Part shown: one piece after another, positions 17,705-28,700 of the stretch
How positions within the stretch are numbered: the stretch's first letter is position 1
Layout: the number at the start of each line of letters is the position of its first letter
IMG/VR virus record: IMGVR_UViG_3300027971_002004
Coordinates: 1 to 58,257 of that record
DNA: 58,257 bases
Origin: a virus
Strand: one strand, 5' to 3'
The notes under the pieces: model-generated
What the model was told of the DNA's origin: nothing
What the model saw: only the letters and a program-made list of their open reading frames with translations
Databases searched by the model: none
Made by a program: the position numbers and the translations under genes

Positions 17705-18940
17705 TTAATTAATTTTAACGAAGGCTTCTATTGTGCCCATATCGTCTGTTGTTTTATTTTCTAATGAGCGCCCAATTATATTAAATGCAGTTGCTTCACC
17801 GTTTGATGCGGCACGGGCAATTCCTTTGCCCGCACTTACTAATCGCTCACCTTTTTTAACTTTACCAGTCACTTTAACTTTAACTCGACCACCAACTGCA
17901 ATAGGAGGGTGAGTTGTGTCATTGCCGGCTGCTGAATTCATTAAATATGCCGCAGTGTCTGACACAACACCAAATACAGCATCACTTAACTCATATTGAA
18001 CAGCAGTAATTTCTTTGTCGCCGCCCAGTTCAACTACTGTACCTGCATCATAGTATGCGTCAGCTTCAAATCTTTCTGCCAAGTCAGCATATGTTGCATT
18101 AAGTCTTGAGCCTGAAGTTAGTGACCAATTGCCTGTAATATTACCGGCTGTAATATTTGCTCCAGTAGTTAATGTGTTGCCAAAATGTGTTGCACCAGTA
18201 GTACCCACTTGACCTGTAAATGTCGGTAGATATAAAGCCACATTACTGTTTGAATATGATCCTGCAAAACTGATTGCTGAACCATTGGCATAATAATAAT
18301 AATCTGTTCTGATACCTACATTGCCTGAACCTGTCACTACTAGGTTACCGCCAGTTACCCACATACTTGTACCAGCTACACTGTTGGCAGTACCTGCACC
18401 GTTTGAAGTTACTACACCTGTCATAGATAATGCAGTTGATTGTGAGCCTGCGTTAATACTTTGAGTAAATAATGATCCTACATTACCGGTACCAATATTA
18501 GCAGTTCCTGAACTAATATTAGCAGTTGAACTAACTGATATATTAGTAAACTGCCCGTTTGCACCATTTACGTTATTAACGGCAGTAATATTATTTGCTG
18601 ACAAATTACCGGTGACCTGTACTGAACCAAAAGTAGATGTTGAGTTCGCTGAACTTACTGCTAGTGAAACCCATGCATTTGCGTTTGACAATCCATCTGT
18701 TGGACAAACATATAAAGTATTAGCGTTTGTGTTATACCATAATTGACCAGTTAATGGATTCGCAGGAGGCGTAGTGTCTGCAAAATTTTCTAATTGGTGT
18801 ACGAAATTTGTGTCTAATTGCTGACCATAACCAGCATAGTTTCTTCCTGGAAGACCCACTGATGTGCTAGTCGTGTTTATGGTTCCGTCAGCGATGGTTG
18901 TCAGTATAGTTCCATCACTTTTTACAATTGTATATGCCAT
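17705..18940 (-). CDS. Tail fiber protein with a self-processing-like C-terminal domain
   Basis: The N-terminus of this 411-residue protein (AYTIVKSDGTILTTIADG, GLPGRNYAGYGQQLDTNF) followed by NPLTGQLWYNT is the attachment-type start typical of tail fibers in marine T4-like phages. The middle (about 100-250) is an Asn/Thr/Gly-rich repetitive shaft. From about residue 275 the sequence LNATYADLAERFEADAYYD with GTVVELGG and AVGGRVKVKV resembles C-terminal chaperone or autoproteolytic domains of phage fibers (Peptidase_G2-like), which promote trimerisation. A GGAG ribosome binding site lies ahead of the ATG. A GATAAATA motif upstream overlaps the preceding stop codon. The C-terminal assignment is by resemblance only. 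Confidence 0.8.
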   Translation of the reverse strand: MAYTIVKSDGTILTTIADGTINTTSTSVGLPGRNYAGYGQQLDTNFVHQLENFADTTPPANPLTGQLWYNTNANTLYVCPTDGLSNANAWVSLAVSSANSTSTFGSVQVTGNLSANNITAVNNVNGANGQFTNISVSSTANISSGTANIGTGNVGSLFTQSINAGSQSTALSMTGVVTSNGAGTANSVAGTSMWVTGGNLVVTGSGNVGIRTDYYYYANGSAISFAGSYSNSNVALYLPTFTGQVGTTGATHFGNTLTTGANITAGNITGNWSLTSGSRLNATYADLAERFEADAYYDAGTVVELGGDKEITAVQYELSDAVFGVVSDTAAYLMNSAAGNDTTHPPIAVGGRVKVKVTGKVKKGERLVSAGKGIARAASNGEATAFNIIGRSLENKTTDDMGTIEAFVKIN

Positions 18941-18965
18941 GTTGAATTACTCCGGGGTTCTATTT

Positions 18966-18975
18966 TATTTATCTT
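18966..18975 (-). promoter_or_regulatory. Late-promoter-like AAGATAAATA before the fiber gene
   Basis: On the minus strand this reads AAGATAAATA, close to the T4 late consensus TATAAATA. It overlaps the TAA stop of the upstream 206-residue gene and lies about 26 bases before the fiber ATG. The same decamer recurs at other junctions of the structural module. Confidence 0.5.
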
Positions 18976-19594
18976 AAATTGTCACTAAGTTAGTTAGTGC
19001 TTGGATTCTAACTGTATAATCAATTTGAATTTGTCTATTTAAACTCTTTTGTACTGGGTGGAAAATAACATGTGTTAATAGTCTTGTTATCACATTTCCA
19101 TTGGTATCAGTACCGTAATTAGCTAATAAACCTAATTCATCAAAAATATAGCTGGAATCAGTTTGTGTGCTATTATCAAATGCTGCCTGACCTGACGGCT
19201 CGCCGTAGTCTAGTAGACATTGTACCAAAATGTCTGTATATACACGTCCTGTCGTGTGTGATACAGTCATTTTATTTCTTGTAGGGTCTAGATTGAAAAC
19301 ACTGGTATCATCTACGATTTTAGCGTAAGTTTGATTGTATAGTGCCGCATTTTGGCCCGTCGTATTTGGGGGCAAATAGGTGATGACTCCGGTCTCGTCA
19401 ACTGACGCACCACCGTTACCAAATGCCATTTGATAGATTTCTCCGTAACCACGACTGCTTAATGTGTCAGCAATTGCTTCTGACATATTCTCATAGTTGA
19501 TAGCATTGTGTTTATCAACAAAAACTTCGCCGTTGTTAGGGTCATATACCTTTAAAAAACCCTCTACTTTATATGATAGTGTTATTACTGACAT
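18974..19594 (-). CDS. Virion-associated structural protein, unknown role
   Basis: This 206-residue protein starts MSVITLSYKVEGFLKVYDPN with GEVFVDKHNAINYENMS. The body is polar, and near the end a strand-like DYTVRIQALTNLVTI follows HPVQKSLNRQIQI. It lies between the giant baseplate protein and the fibers, so it is most likely a baseplate or fiber-connector protein. The FLKVYDPNNGEVFV segment closely resembles FLKITDPNTKEVLV in the 51-residue gene just upstream. The two genes overlap by one base (TAATG) and are probably co-translated. I do not recognise a T4 counterpart with certainty. Confidence 0.75.
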   Translation of the reverse strand: MSVITLSYKVEGFLKVYDPNNGEVFVDKHNAINYENMSEAIADTLSSRGYGEIYQMAFGNGGASVDETGVITYLPPNTTGQNAALYNQTYAKIVDDTSVFNLDPTRNKMTVSHTTGRVYTDILVQCLLDYGEPSGQAAFDNSTQTDSSYIFDELGLLANYGTDTNGNVITRLLTHVIFHPVQKSLNRQIQIDYTVRIQALTNLVTI

Positions 19595-19749
19595 TAGTTA
19601 TCACCCCGTGTTTGAACCAATACTTCTTTAGTATTTGGATCTGTAATTTTTAAAAAAGATGAGAAATAAAACCCTCCAGACTCATTGGGTTTAACTTCTG
19701 CCCTAACATCAGTTTGAGCATTTTCTGTATTTTCTTGTTTATTATTCAT
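19594..19749 (-). CDS. Small 51-residue protein related to the next gene's N-terminus
   Basis: This short frame starts at the ATG at 19749 (MNNKQENTENAQTDVRAEVK) and ends with TAA overlapping the ATG of the 206-residue gene. The first half is polar and probably disordered. The second half, FYFSSFLKITDPNTKEVLV, matches FLKVYDPNNGEVFV of the following protein. The start is 16 bases after the giant gene's stop codon, with a GATAAATA late-like motif in between. The perfect stop-start overlap and the shared motif argue that it is real despite its size. Its function is unknown; it may dock onto the same partner as the 206-residue protein. Confidence 0.75.
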   Translation of the reverse strand: MNNKQENTENAQTDVRAEVKPNESGGFYFSSFLKITDPNTKEVLVQTRGDN

Positions 19750-19754
19750 TTACT

Positions 19755-19764
19755 TATTTATCTT
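19755..19764 (-). promoter_or_regulatory. Late-promoter-like AAGATAAATA after the giant gene
   Basis: This is AAGATAAATA on the minus strand, directly abutting the giant gene's TGA. A start about ten bases downstream would fall at the ATG of the 51-residue gene, so it may instead serve the 206-residue gene, or the 51-residue gene without a leader. Confidence 0.45.
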
Positions 19765-22700
19765 TCAGGGAACATCCGCATTTAAGAAATTAGCAGGATA
19801 TGTTGTGCTAATCTGTAACGGATCACCGTCTACTAGATTATAGTTGAACGAATTCCAACTAAATCCGTTATAAAGTTCCGGTAACATATTAGATGGTAAC
19901 ACACCATAAACTGTCGTATATTTAGGAATATATGTTTGTTTTCCAGTACCATTGGCGCCTCGTTGTAACCCGGATAAAGTATTTTCATCAAAATTCACGG
20001 TTGTATAACGTATTTGTTCTCCGTTGATATAAATTAAATTACCCAATATTACAGTAATCGTTAAATCATCTCCGGGAGCAATTGCAGGAGTACTAGGATT
20101 TATGTCTATTAACAATACAGGGGCTACATTCTCTACTACGATAGTATAATCCGCAGGATCAATTGTTAAACTTGTAGTATTGTTATATACAATAACTTGT
20201 GAAATTGCACTCTTATCTCCATTAAGTCCAATACTCATTGTATCGTCAACTGATACCGCAGGGGCAGTCACTTCTTGTATAATAGATTCTGTAACTCTGG
20301 ATACATCTTCTACATAAATGACATCATCTACATCTTGCAATCCATATGTTAACCAAGTTCTAGTTAATGTATTAGAACGGAATATTGATTGTTGATTAGA
20401 CTTATTAACATTTTCAATATACACGGTTTCATTAGGGGTAGCAGTTGGTATCATATTTGTAATAATTACAACATCGCCCGGTTGTATAACAGTCAATATG
20501 CTCAAATTGTTTTGTGAATTCAAATATAATCCACTAGATGGGATACGGTAACCGTTAACTGTTACCCACAATCTGTCAACATTGGTTTGTTCCCATTGTG
20601 TTACATTCATTGAACCGGTGGCAGTTGTTAATTGATATATTTCCCCATCACGTACCGCAGTTACACTAAATTCATATGCACTGGTTATTTCATTTACGTA
20701 ATATATAGCTGTTGCAATGCCAGTACCAGACCCAACACCTGTAGCTACAAATGTAGTTCCAGAATCATTATTTAATGAACCAATATTAGTCCAAGTTGTA
20801 GTTCCGGTTTCAGTAATTTGATATGTGTTACCGATAATAAAACTTCCCGCTGTCACCAATGATTGAATTCCACCAAACGCTGTTCCTGTAAATACTAACG
20901 GCGTGCCTGGTATTAACTGACTAGTACTTGCCACTGTTATACCATTAGTAGATACATTTGTAGAATATACATTTGTTGTTTCCAATGTGAATAATCTATC
21001 TAACCAAACATATCCGTTTCCATAATATGAAGATACTTGGGTTACTGGACTATTAACGTAAGATAATGTAGGGTTATATGATGTATAATATAAACCAATT
21101 TGTGTTGGATTAATTACTTTTGCATAGTATGTATTATTGTTTAATTCAGTTGAACCTAATACAGAATCAATCCTTACTAAATCATCCTCAGATAAATTAT
21201 GAGGGATGCCTGTAGTTACTACAATAGACTCATTTCCACCAACATATGCAACCATAGAACCTGATGCAGTAGTCACCGTTATTGGGCTTCCCGGAACATT
21301 TGTTGCTAAATTAATAGTGTCGGATACTTCAAAATCAACTCCATTAGGGTCAACATAACTTATATAATATACTTTTCCATTTGCTAATACATTACCAAAT
21401 CCAGTAGCCGTTGAATCTTTAAACATTATAGACTGACCAATTATAAATCCAGTAGTAAGTCCACCTGTGATAGTATGAGGTGCAGTTGTATTTGATATAT
21501 TTGTACTTGCTATTGTATTGACAATTGTATTATTAATGCTAACAATATTTGCAACTGTTGGTGGATTAGTAATACCAATCATTGAACCAGAGTCAGTTGT
21601 TAATATAATTGATTCTCCTCCAGGATTTTCTGAAATAGTAAAATCTGTTGAATTTATAATTTGAAGAACATAATATATTTGATTAGCTATAATGCCACCT
21701 AATGTAGGTGAATTAAAACGTATAGCATCATTAACAGTCAGGCTTGAAGTATCGCCCAGACTTAATGTTAGATAATTTAAATTCATATCATAAGGTACAA
21801 CACTTGGAGTATTTTGATCGTAAGTTTGTGCTGTCGGGACGTTTTGATCGTATGATCCTACATTATGAGTAGTATTTCCAATAGTCAAAATAGTTGTTGA
21901 TGAACCACCAAATGTTCCACCATAGGTTGTATTTAAATATTGTCTATCAGTTAAATTATATGTGGTAACTGAAATAATACTTCCTACACTAGGAGTAAAT
22001 GATAAATTAAGTGTGCCTGTTGCTGAATTAATTGTATAATCCGCATTATTTGTTAATCTCAAACCATTGTATTCAACAATTGCATTATCCGCATTATCCT
22101 GTCCTACAAAATTTCTTAATACAAATTCTGTTGTAGTATTTGTTAATGTAAATATCTGTGTTTCTGGTACAGTATATCCATATTGTATTGGGGCTGTTTC
22201 ACCAAATATAGAAAGTACAACAAAATCATCATTTTGATTATATTGACTAGAGAATACTAATTTTGCAGTTATGCCTTGATCGGCAAGTGTAATTGCATAA
22301 TCATTTGTTACACACAAAGCAATACCGGTAGCATCATTCAATACTACATCAGAACCACCTAACGTTGTAGATACGGTAAATTCATTACCAATGATAGACG
22401 TTATATAATATGTTGTTTGTGCCATTAATCCACATTCTGCAAAAGATCCAATTTCAATTGCATTACTGAATATAATTGTATCACCTACTTCATAATGATC
22501 TGTTGAGTTAACAATAATAGTATTGGTTCCGCTCATAGTTTCAGATATTATCCCCTGTTCACCTAATACAAGATTTGTACCATTGTGTATTATAATAGGA
22601 TCTGTCCAAACTAATCCATTGGTTGATTGAATATTAACTAACATTGAACCGGTACCCGATGTAACATCAAATGTAGGCCCTGCTATTCCACTTACACTGG

Positions 22701-25700
22701 TAGTAGATACCGTTATCTTGTTAGTAATATGACTTAATGTTTTTACGTAATATGTTGTATTAGTAGTTATACCACCAAATACAGCACCTTCAAATGTAAT
22801 AGGTGAGTTGACCAAAAAGTAATCAACATTGTCACATACAATACCATTATCTAATGCATCCGTCTCAATTGCAGTAACTTCTTTAGGATCAGTTGTTGGT
22901 CTTATTACACCTGAACCATTGAATCTACTAGCAGAATAATTACAATTCAATGGCATTTCAACAAAACCAGTAATAATGTTATCAACAAAAGGTATAACTT
23001 GCGAATTTGATTTTACTAATTGATCTCCATTACCCACTTCATATAAGTCTAATCTTAACCCACGTGTTGATGCTAATGGAGCAGACAAAGTGATTATTTT
23101 GTTAACCCAATCAACCGTAAAATTATATATTCTAGTACTTAAATTATTAGAGTAATCAATATCAAACAATGACATATTAGCAGGATTTTCTACAATCCTA
23201 TTGAATGAAAATTCTGTTTGATTTGTATTTGGCATTATTTCTGTAGAGACAACATTAAATCCAACATGACCATATATGGATGCATCCCAATCAGTACCCG
23301 GTCTAGTAGTAACAATCATTGACAAGTTATCAGATATTAATCCTGGTACTAATTCTTCGGGCCCGTATCCTGATAAGAACGGGTCTCCCTGAACATTATA
23401 TATTGTATCTGCAATCAAATTAAAAGATTTATCTTGTAACTCAGTATCTAATGTGTATTGATCTTCAGGGGCAAAAGCATTACCTAAATATGTTCCATTA
23501 GGATAAATAATACCACTAACTAATTGAGTTAAATCTAAGCCTGGCATGTTAACATTAGGTTGATAATATCCTACTATACGATCTAATTCGTTAAGCTTTC
23601 TATCACCACTATCCATCAATTCCCATTTACCCAATATGAATTCGTTATCGTTGTTACTAATAATACATTGCCATACTGCATTATTATATTTTACAATACT
23701 CTGATTGAAGTAGAATGGCTCTGGTAAGAATACATAATCTCCCAATGAGTATTCTGTTCCTAGTGTTATACCATTTACCGGCACTGTCATTAATGCATCA
23801 GAGTATACTTCACATTCTATTGCAGTAATAACTTTTAAGTAATATTGATTTACGTCACCACCGGAAGTGCCTGATCCAATTACGCCTGTAATAGTTCCAT
23901 TTGACACGAACGGTGTGGAAGTTATTACATCAACATTGCTAACAGTTAGTACTAAGTCATTTAATGGACTTAATCCAGATACCCCGTTAAATGTTAATGC
24001 AGTACCCGGTATAGTGATTACATTATCAAACGTATAGCCAGCACCTGGATTTATTATATCAATAATATAACCACCTAATTTAGTGCCAACATTGAATGTA
24101 GGAACTAATGTTGGGTTTTGTATAAATATAGTTTCTTTAATTTGAGTTGTAAGTGTTACCTCACTACCACCTAAACTTGCACTTAATGTGACATATGGAT
24201 TATCAGCAGTTAATGTCATTGATCCATTGAATGTGGTCAATATAAATTGAGCAGACGCTCTACCAGTACCATCAGAAATTGTACCATCTCTAGATGCAAC
24301 AAATGATAAGCCTTTTGTATTAGATGAAGCACCTAATGTCGTAAAATCAGTAGTGCCCAACGAATAGATAGTGTATGTTTTTCCTGATTCAATTTCAGTA
24401 GCTAATACTCCACCTAATTTATCTGTAATTGTAAATTGATCTCCTCCAGTAACATAACTATTAATATAATATGTTACTAATGCTACTGTGTTACCATAGA
24501 CTAATCCAGAGAATGATATTGGCATGTCAACATAGAAGCCAATAGTAGTTTCTCCGGTTGATAAAGTGAATGTATTAGTTGATGAAGATGAACTAGCAAC
24601 TTCAACGGACAATGTTCCATTAGACAATACATAATAAAGAGTAGATGTAGATAGACCACCTATAGAAGAAGTTACCTTAAAGGGTAAATTATTATATATA
24701 TTTGTTATGCCGCCACTTAAGTAGCTCACATACAAATAATTACCATTGTCAGTGGTTGCAACTATATCTCTAGTTAATAATGTAGTGTTGGTACCTGATA
24801 CTGCAACTCCTACACTATCGATAGTAGGATAAAATGTAAATTGTTGTCCATTAACTTGTCCGGGGCTTACCGGTAAACCAACATTCATTGTCATTGAACC
24901 AGTTGCATTAGTTAACGGTAATGCAGTTGTTTGACTTGTCAATGTGCAAGATCCTGACGCAGTAGTCAACGGGACTGCACCACCGTTTAATACATCAGCA
25001 ATAGTAATATGTGTTCCGTCTACTATACTTCTAATATAATAAACTTGGCCGGCAATGATTCCACCAAATATAGTACCAGTAAAGATGATAGGATTATTAA
25101 CTGCGAGTTCTAATGTTGAACTTACGGTTACTTTGTCTCCTAAATCTACGGTTCCAGTAACATTCAATATTAAAGGATCGTTATCTGTTGATATAGTAAA
25201 TGTCTCACTATCAATAACGGTAGTAATGTAATATGTTTCATTTTCTACTATTCCACCAAATACGCTACCAACAAAATACACCGGTAAGCCAACGTAGAAC
25301 CCAGCAGTACCACCTGTACCAGTTGGTAATAACGGAACTGTTATAAAGTTAGATGTAGTTTCTGTTGTAGTTACATTTAATATGCCTGGATATGCAATAG
25401 TAACAATAGCAGTATTGGTGACTTCACCTGCATAGCATGACATTCCGGCTGCAGTAACATTATAGTTAGTTAGTATTAATACTGAACCGCCGGCAGTTGT
25501 AGAAATTGAAAAATCACTTTCATTAATTATTTCTGCTACATAATATATTGTTTCATTAACAATAACCGGACCAACAGCACCTGTAAACTTAATTGGCATG
25601 CCTACATAGAAACCAATAGTAGACCCCGAAGCATTTGGTTCTGTACTTGAATAAGTTAATCTTACTAAATTGATTGAACCAGAATGTATTGTCTCACTTA

Positions 25701-28700
25701 CCGAACGGACAAGGGATGACCATACTAATAATTGGTCATTAGTTACGTCTTGAATTTCAAATGTTGCTCCTTGTGCGCTAGCCAATATGGTATCAACCGG
25801 AGGTTGTGTGGATTCTAATGTAATACTAGAACTAGCAATACGTGTGCTGTTATTAAATAATCCAGCATAGAAACTTCCATAGAAATTATTAGGAGCCCAT
25901 TCAGTAACTCTAGATGTGTATGTTGTTCTATCAAACTTTAATTTAATATTGTTTTCTCTAACAGGTGCAGACGTAGAGACACAACTAGCTCTTGCACTAA
26001 CTGCAATTTTGTTATTATCTCCAGATCCTGTATTTGTAAATAATACTCGGTCATGATCTTGTAATGCATCGGCATATGTTGTATACAATGCAACCACATA
26101 AAATGGATTAGATTCCAATACTGCCAAATAATAATATTGACCCTCATCTAATCCACCTATAGGAGTTGTATCCGTTCCTACATAATATTTTACTAAATCA
26201 CCTGTTTGAACAAATTGTGTTTGTAAAGTAATTGTTCTAGTAGATACATCAACTACCGTACTAGGGAAGGTAACAATTTCACTTGGGTCAATTATTATTT
26301 CAGGTAATACTTGATATCCGTCACCCGGATCTATCACATCAATTCGTAGAATCGTATCCAGATTCATCACGGGCTCTAATATGGCTGCACGTCTTGGTGC
26401 TGGATATATAGTAGTATCTATATATGCTATAACTTTTGGAGGTTCAGCATATCCTCTACCACCGTTCAATAATAATATTGGAGGCAAGTCAATTATAATT
26501 TGTTCACCGGGAATATGATTTGTTATTGGTGTATTGTTAACTCCTCTAGTTAATCCACTCAGTGTGCTATATGCTCTATCAACACTACTGTATGCAATTT
26601 GTTCAGTACCAATTAATACAACACCAGTAGTTGGGAAACCATATACATTATCAACTACCATTGCACTACTATTCAATGTCAAATAAGATGATAGAATAGT
26701 TATAGGATAGCCAGTTATTCCGGTTATACTTAACCCTTGATTATTAAACCAATTAACATATGGTTTAGTTTGCCAGATAGGGTCAGACGGTAAGTATTGG
26801 TTAATATTACTTGGGTTAGAATAGACTAGCTCAGGTGTAATATACTGTTCATATTGAGTACTATATTCAGCTGGTAAATCAAAATCAGTTATATTTCCTA
26901 AATAATTATCTGATCCTGTATACTTAAATAAGAAGTCTTTAATAACAACGTGGTATGGTTTAACTTCATTTAAATACCCAGACAAAAATTCTTGATTATC
27001 ACTCTGGTATACTTCTAGTGGTAGCAATTCACGAATAGTATGTCCCACATCAATAAATGATGTTTTATTCAACCATGGTAAATAATTTTGACTTTCAATC
27101 GATTCACTAACAATATATTCAAATAATAAAATCAATGCTTCATTTCTGTATAATAGTAAACTACTAGGCAATTCTTCATTTAATGCACGAATAATATAGC
27201 GTGTTTCTTCACTGGGAAATGTATCATATGGTGTGGTGTCAAAGAAATTGTCTCCAAATCCTAAACGGGCTTCAGCATAATCCCACAATGAACTCTTAAA
27301 TTGTATTGTACCATTTTGTAAACCAATACGATTCCAAATTATACCATCATATACGTAAGTTTCTTGTAATCCATCACCATTTTTATTAACGGTAACAATT
27401 AATCCTAGTTGTGCATTAATTGTAGCTAAATCATAATATGATTCTACTAGTAATGAGGATTTAGTATTATTATCATATCCAGGTGCCCACCAATTAATTA
27501 CTTCCCAATAATCTTGTGTGTTATAGAAAAATAACGGTTGTCCCGACCAATTTGGATTACCTACTGTAGATGGATTTATCTCCCCTTTAGTAAATAAGAA
27601 TTTTAAACTACTAGTCTCTGTTAATGGGTATTGAGACAATACCTCATTATAGAATGTTAAATAATTTTCTAATGCTTTAAATCTATTATAAAAGAAACTT
27701 TGACGTGGACGAACTAATATGCCACTCTGTACTGGTTTTGGTAATTGTGGATCTGGAACAACTCCGCCTGTTTGATCTACACCACTCAAACTCTCTAACA
27801 TTTTATTATACAATGATTCGGGTACTAATGTGTCCCCTATTCCGGGTAATCCAGGTAAAAAATCATCTGCATATTGTGAGCGAATTAAACTATAAACACT
27901 ATGTGAAACATCATCATTAGTCCCGGTGGCAAAGCCTATATGCAAAGCGGTATCATTTGCATTTATGTCAGAGGTACAATTATATAACCCAAATACATTT
28001 GGCTGTATAGGTGCCATATATGATATGCCAGTCGCTAATGGTGTAGAAATATATGATTCACAAATGGTATCTGATAGTGTTTTACCCATTTTACTGAATA
28101 CAATATTTGTATTTCTCACCCAATAATAATATACAGGTACAATTGAACCAGTACTATTCAACTTATATTGAATTACATAATTGTCAAAATCATTTGGTGT
28201 TCCGGGGCCTTGATAAGCAATAGGTAAAACATCACTTGTAACCCAACTATATACCTTTACATCACTACCCGGGAACACGCGGCCCCACCACACGCTGTTA
28301 TACACAACATCATCACTCTGGTGATAATTTACAAATTTTGTTGTAGTTGTGTCGAACCATAACTTTCCTAATTCTCCTGATCCCCATACAGCAGATCCTT
28401 TATTAGTTGCGTCGGGGCTATTGTAATTAGCAGGGTCAGCATTAGATATTACATCTAAATTCTGACGTACTGCACCCAATATTTTTCCCTGTAATGGATC
28501 AATATAATCTAAATTATCTAACGTATTGTTAGTTGATACGCTATATAATTGAGCATTTTGTATTGCATCTATATTAACAATAGGTGCAGAATTACGATAC
28601 ATTGACCAATCTGGTGTACCGGTGGCATTATTATATATCACAACTTGACCGTTGTTATAACCTGGTCTAAAATTAGGAGTACCAATCATAGCATACTCGT

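Noticed and set aside
20600-25720. Repeats in the giant gene considered as a CRISPR or DNA-level tandem array
   Set aside because: The repeat is conserved mainly at protein level, in frame, with diverged DNA and variable spacing, as expected for protein domains.
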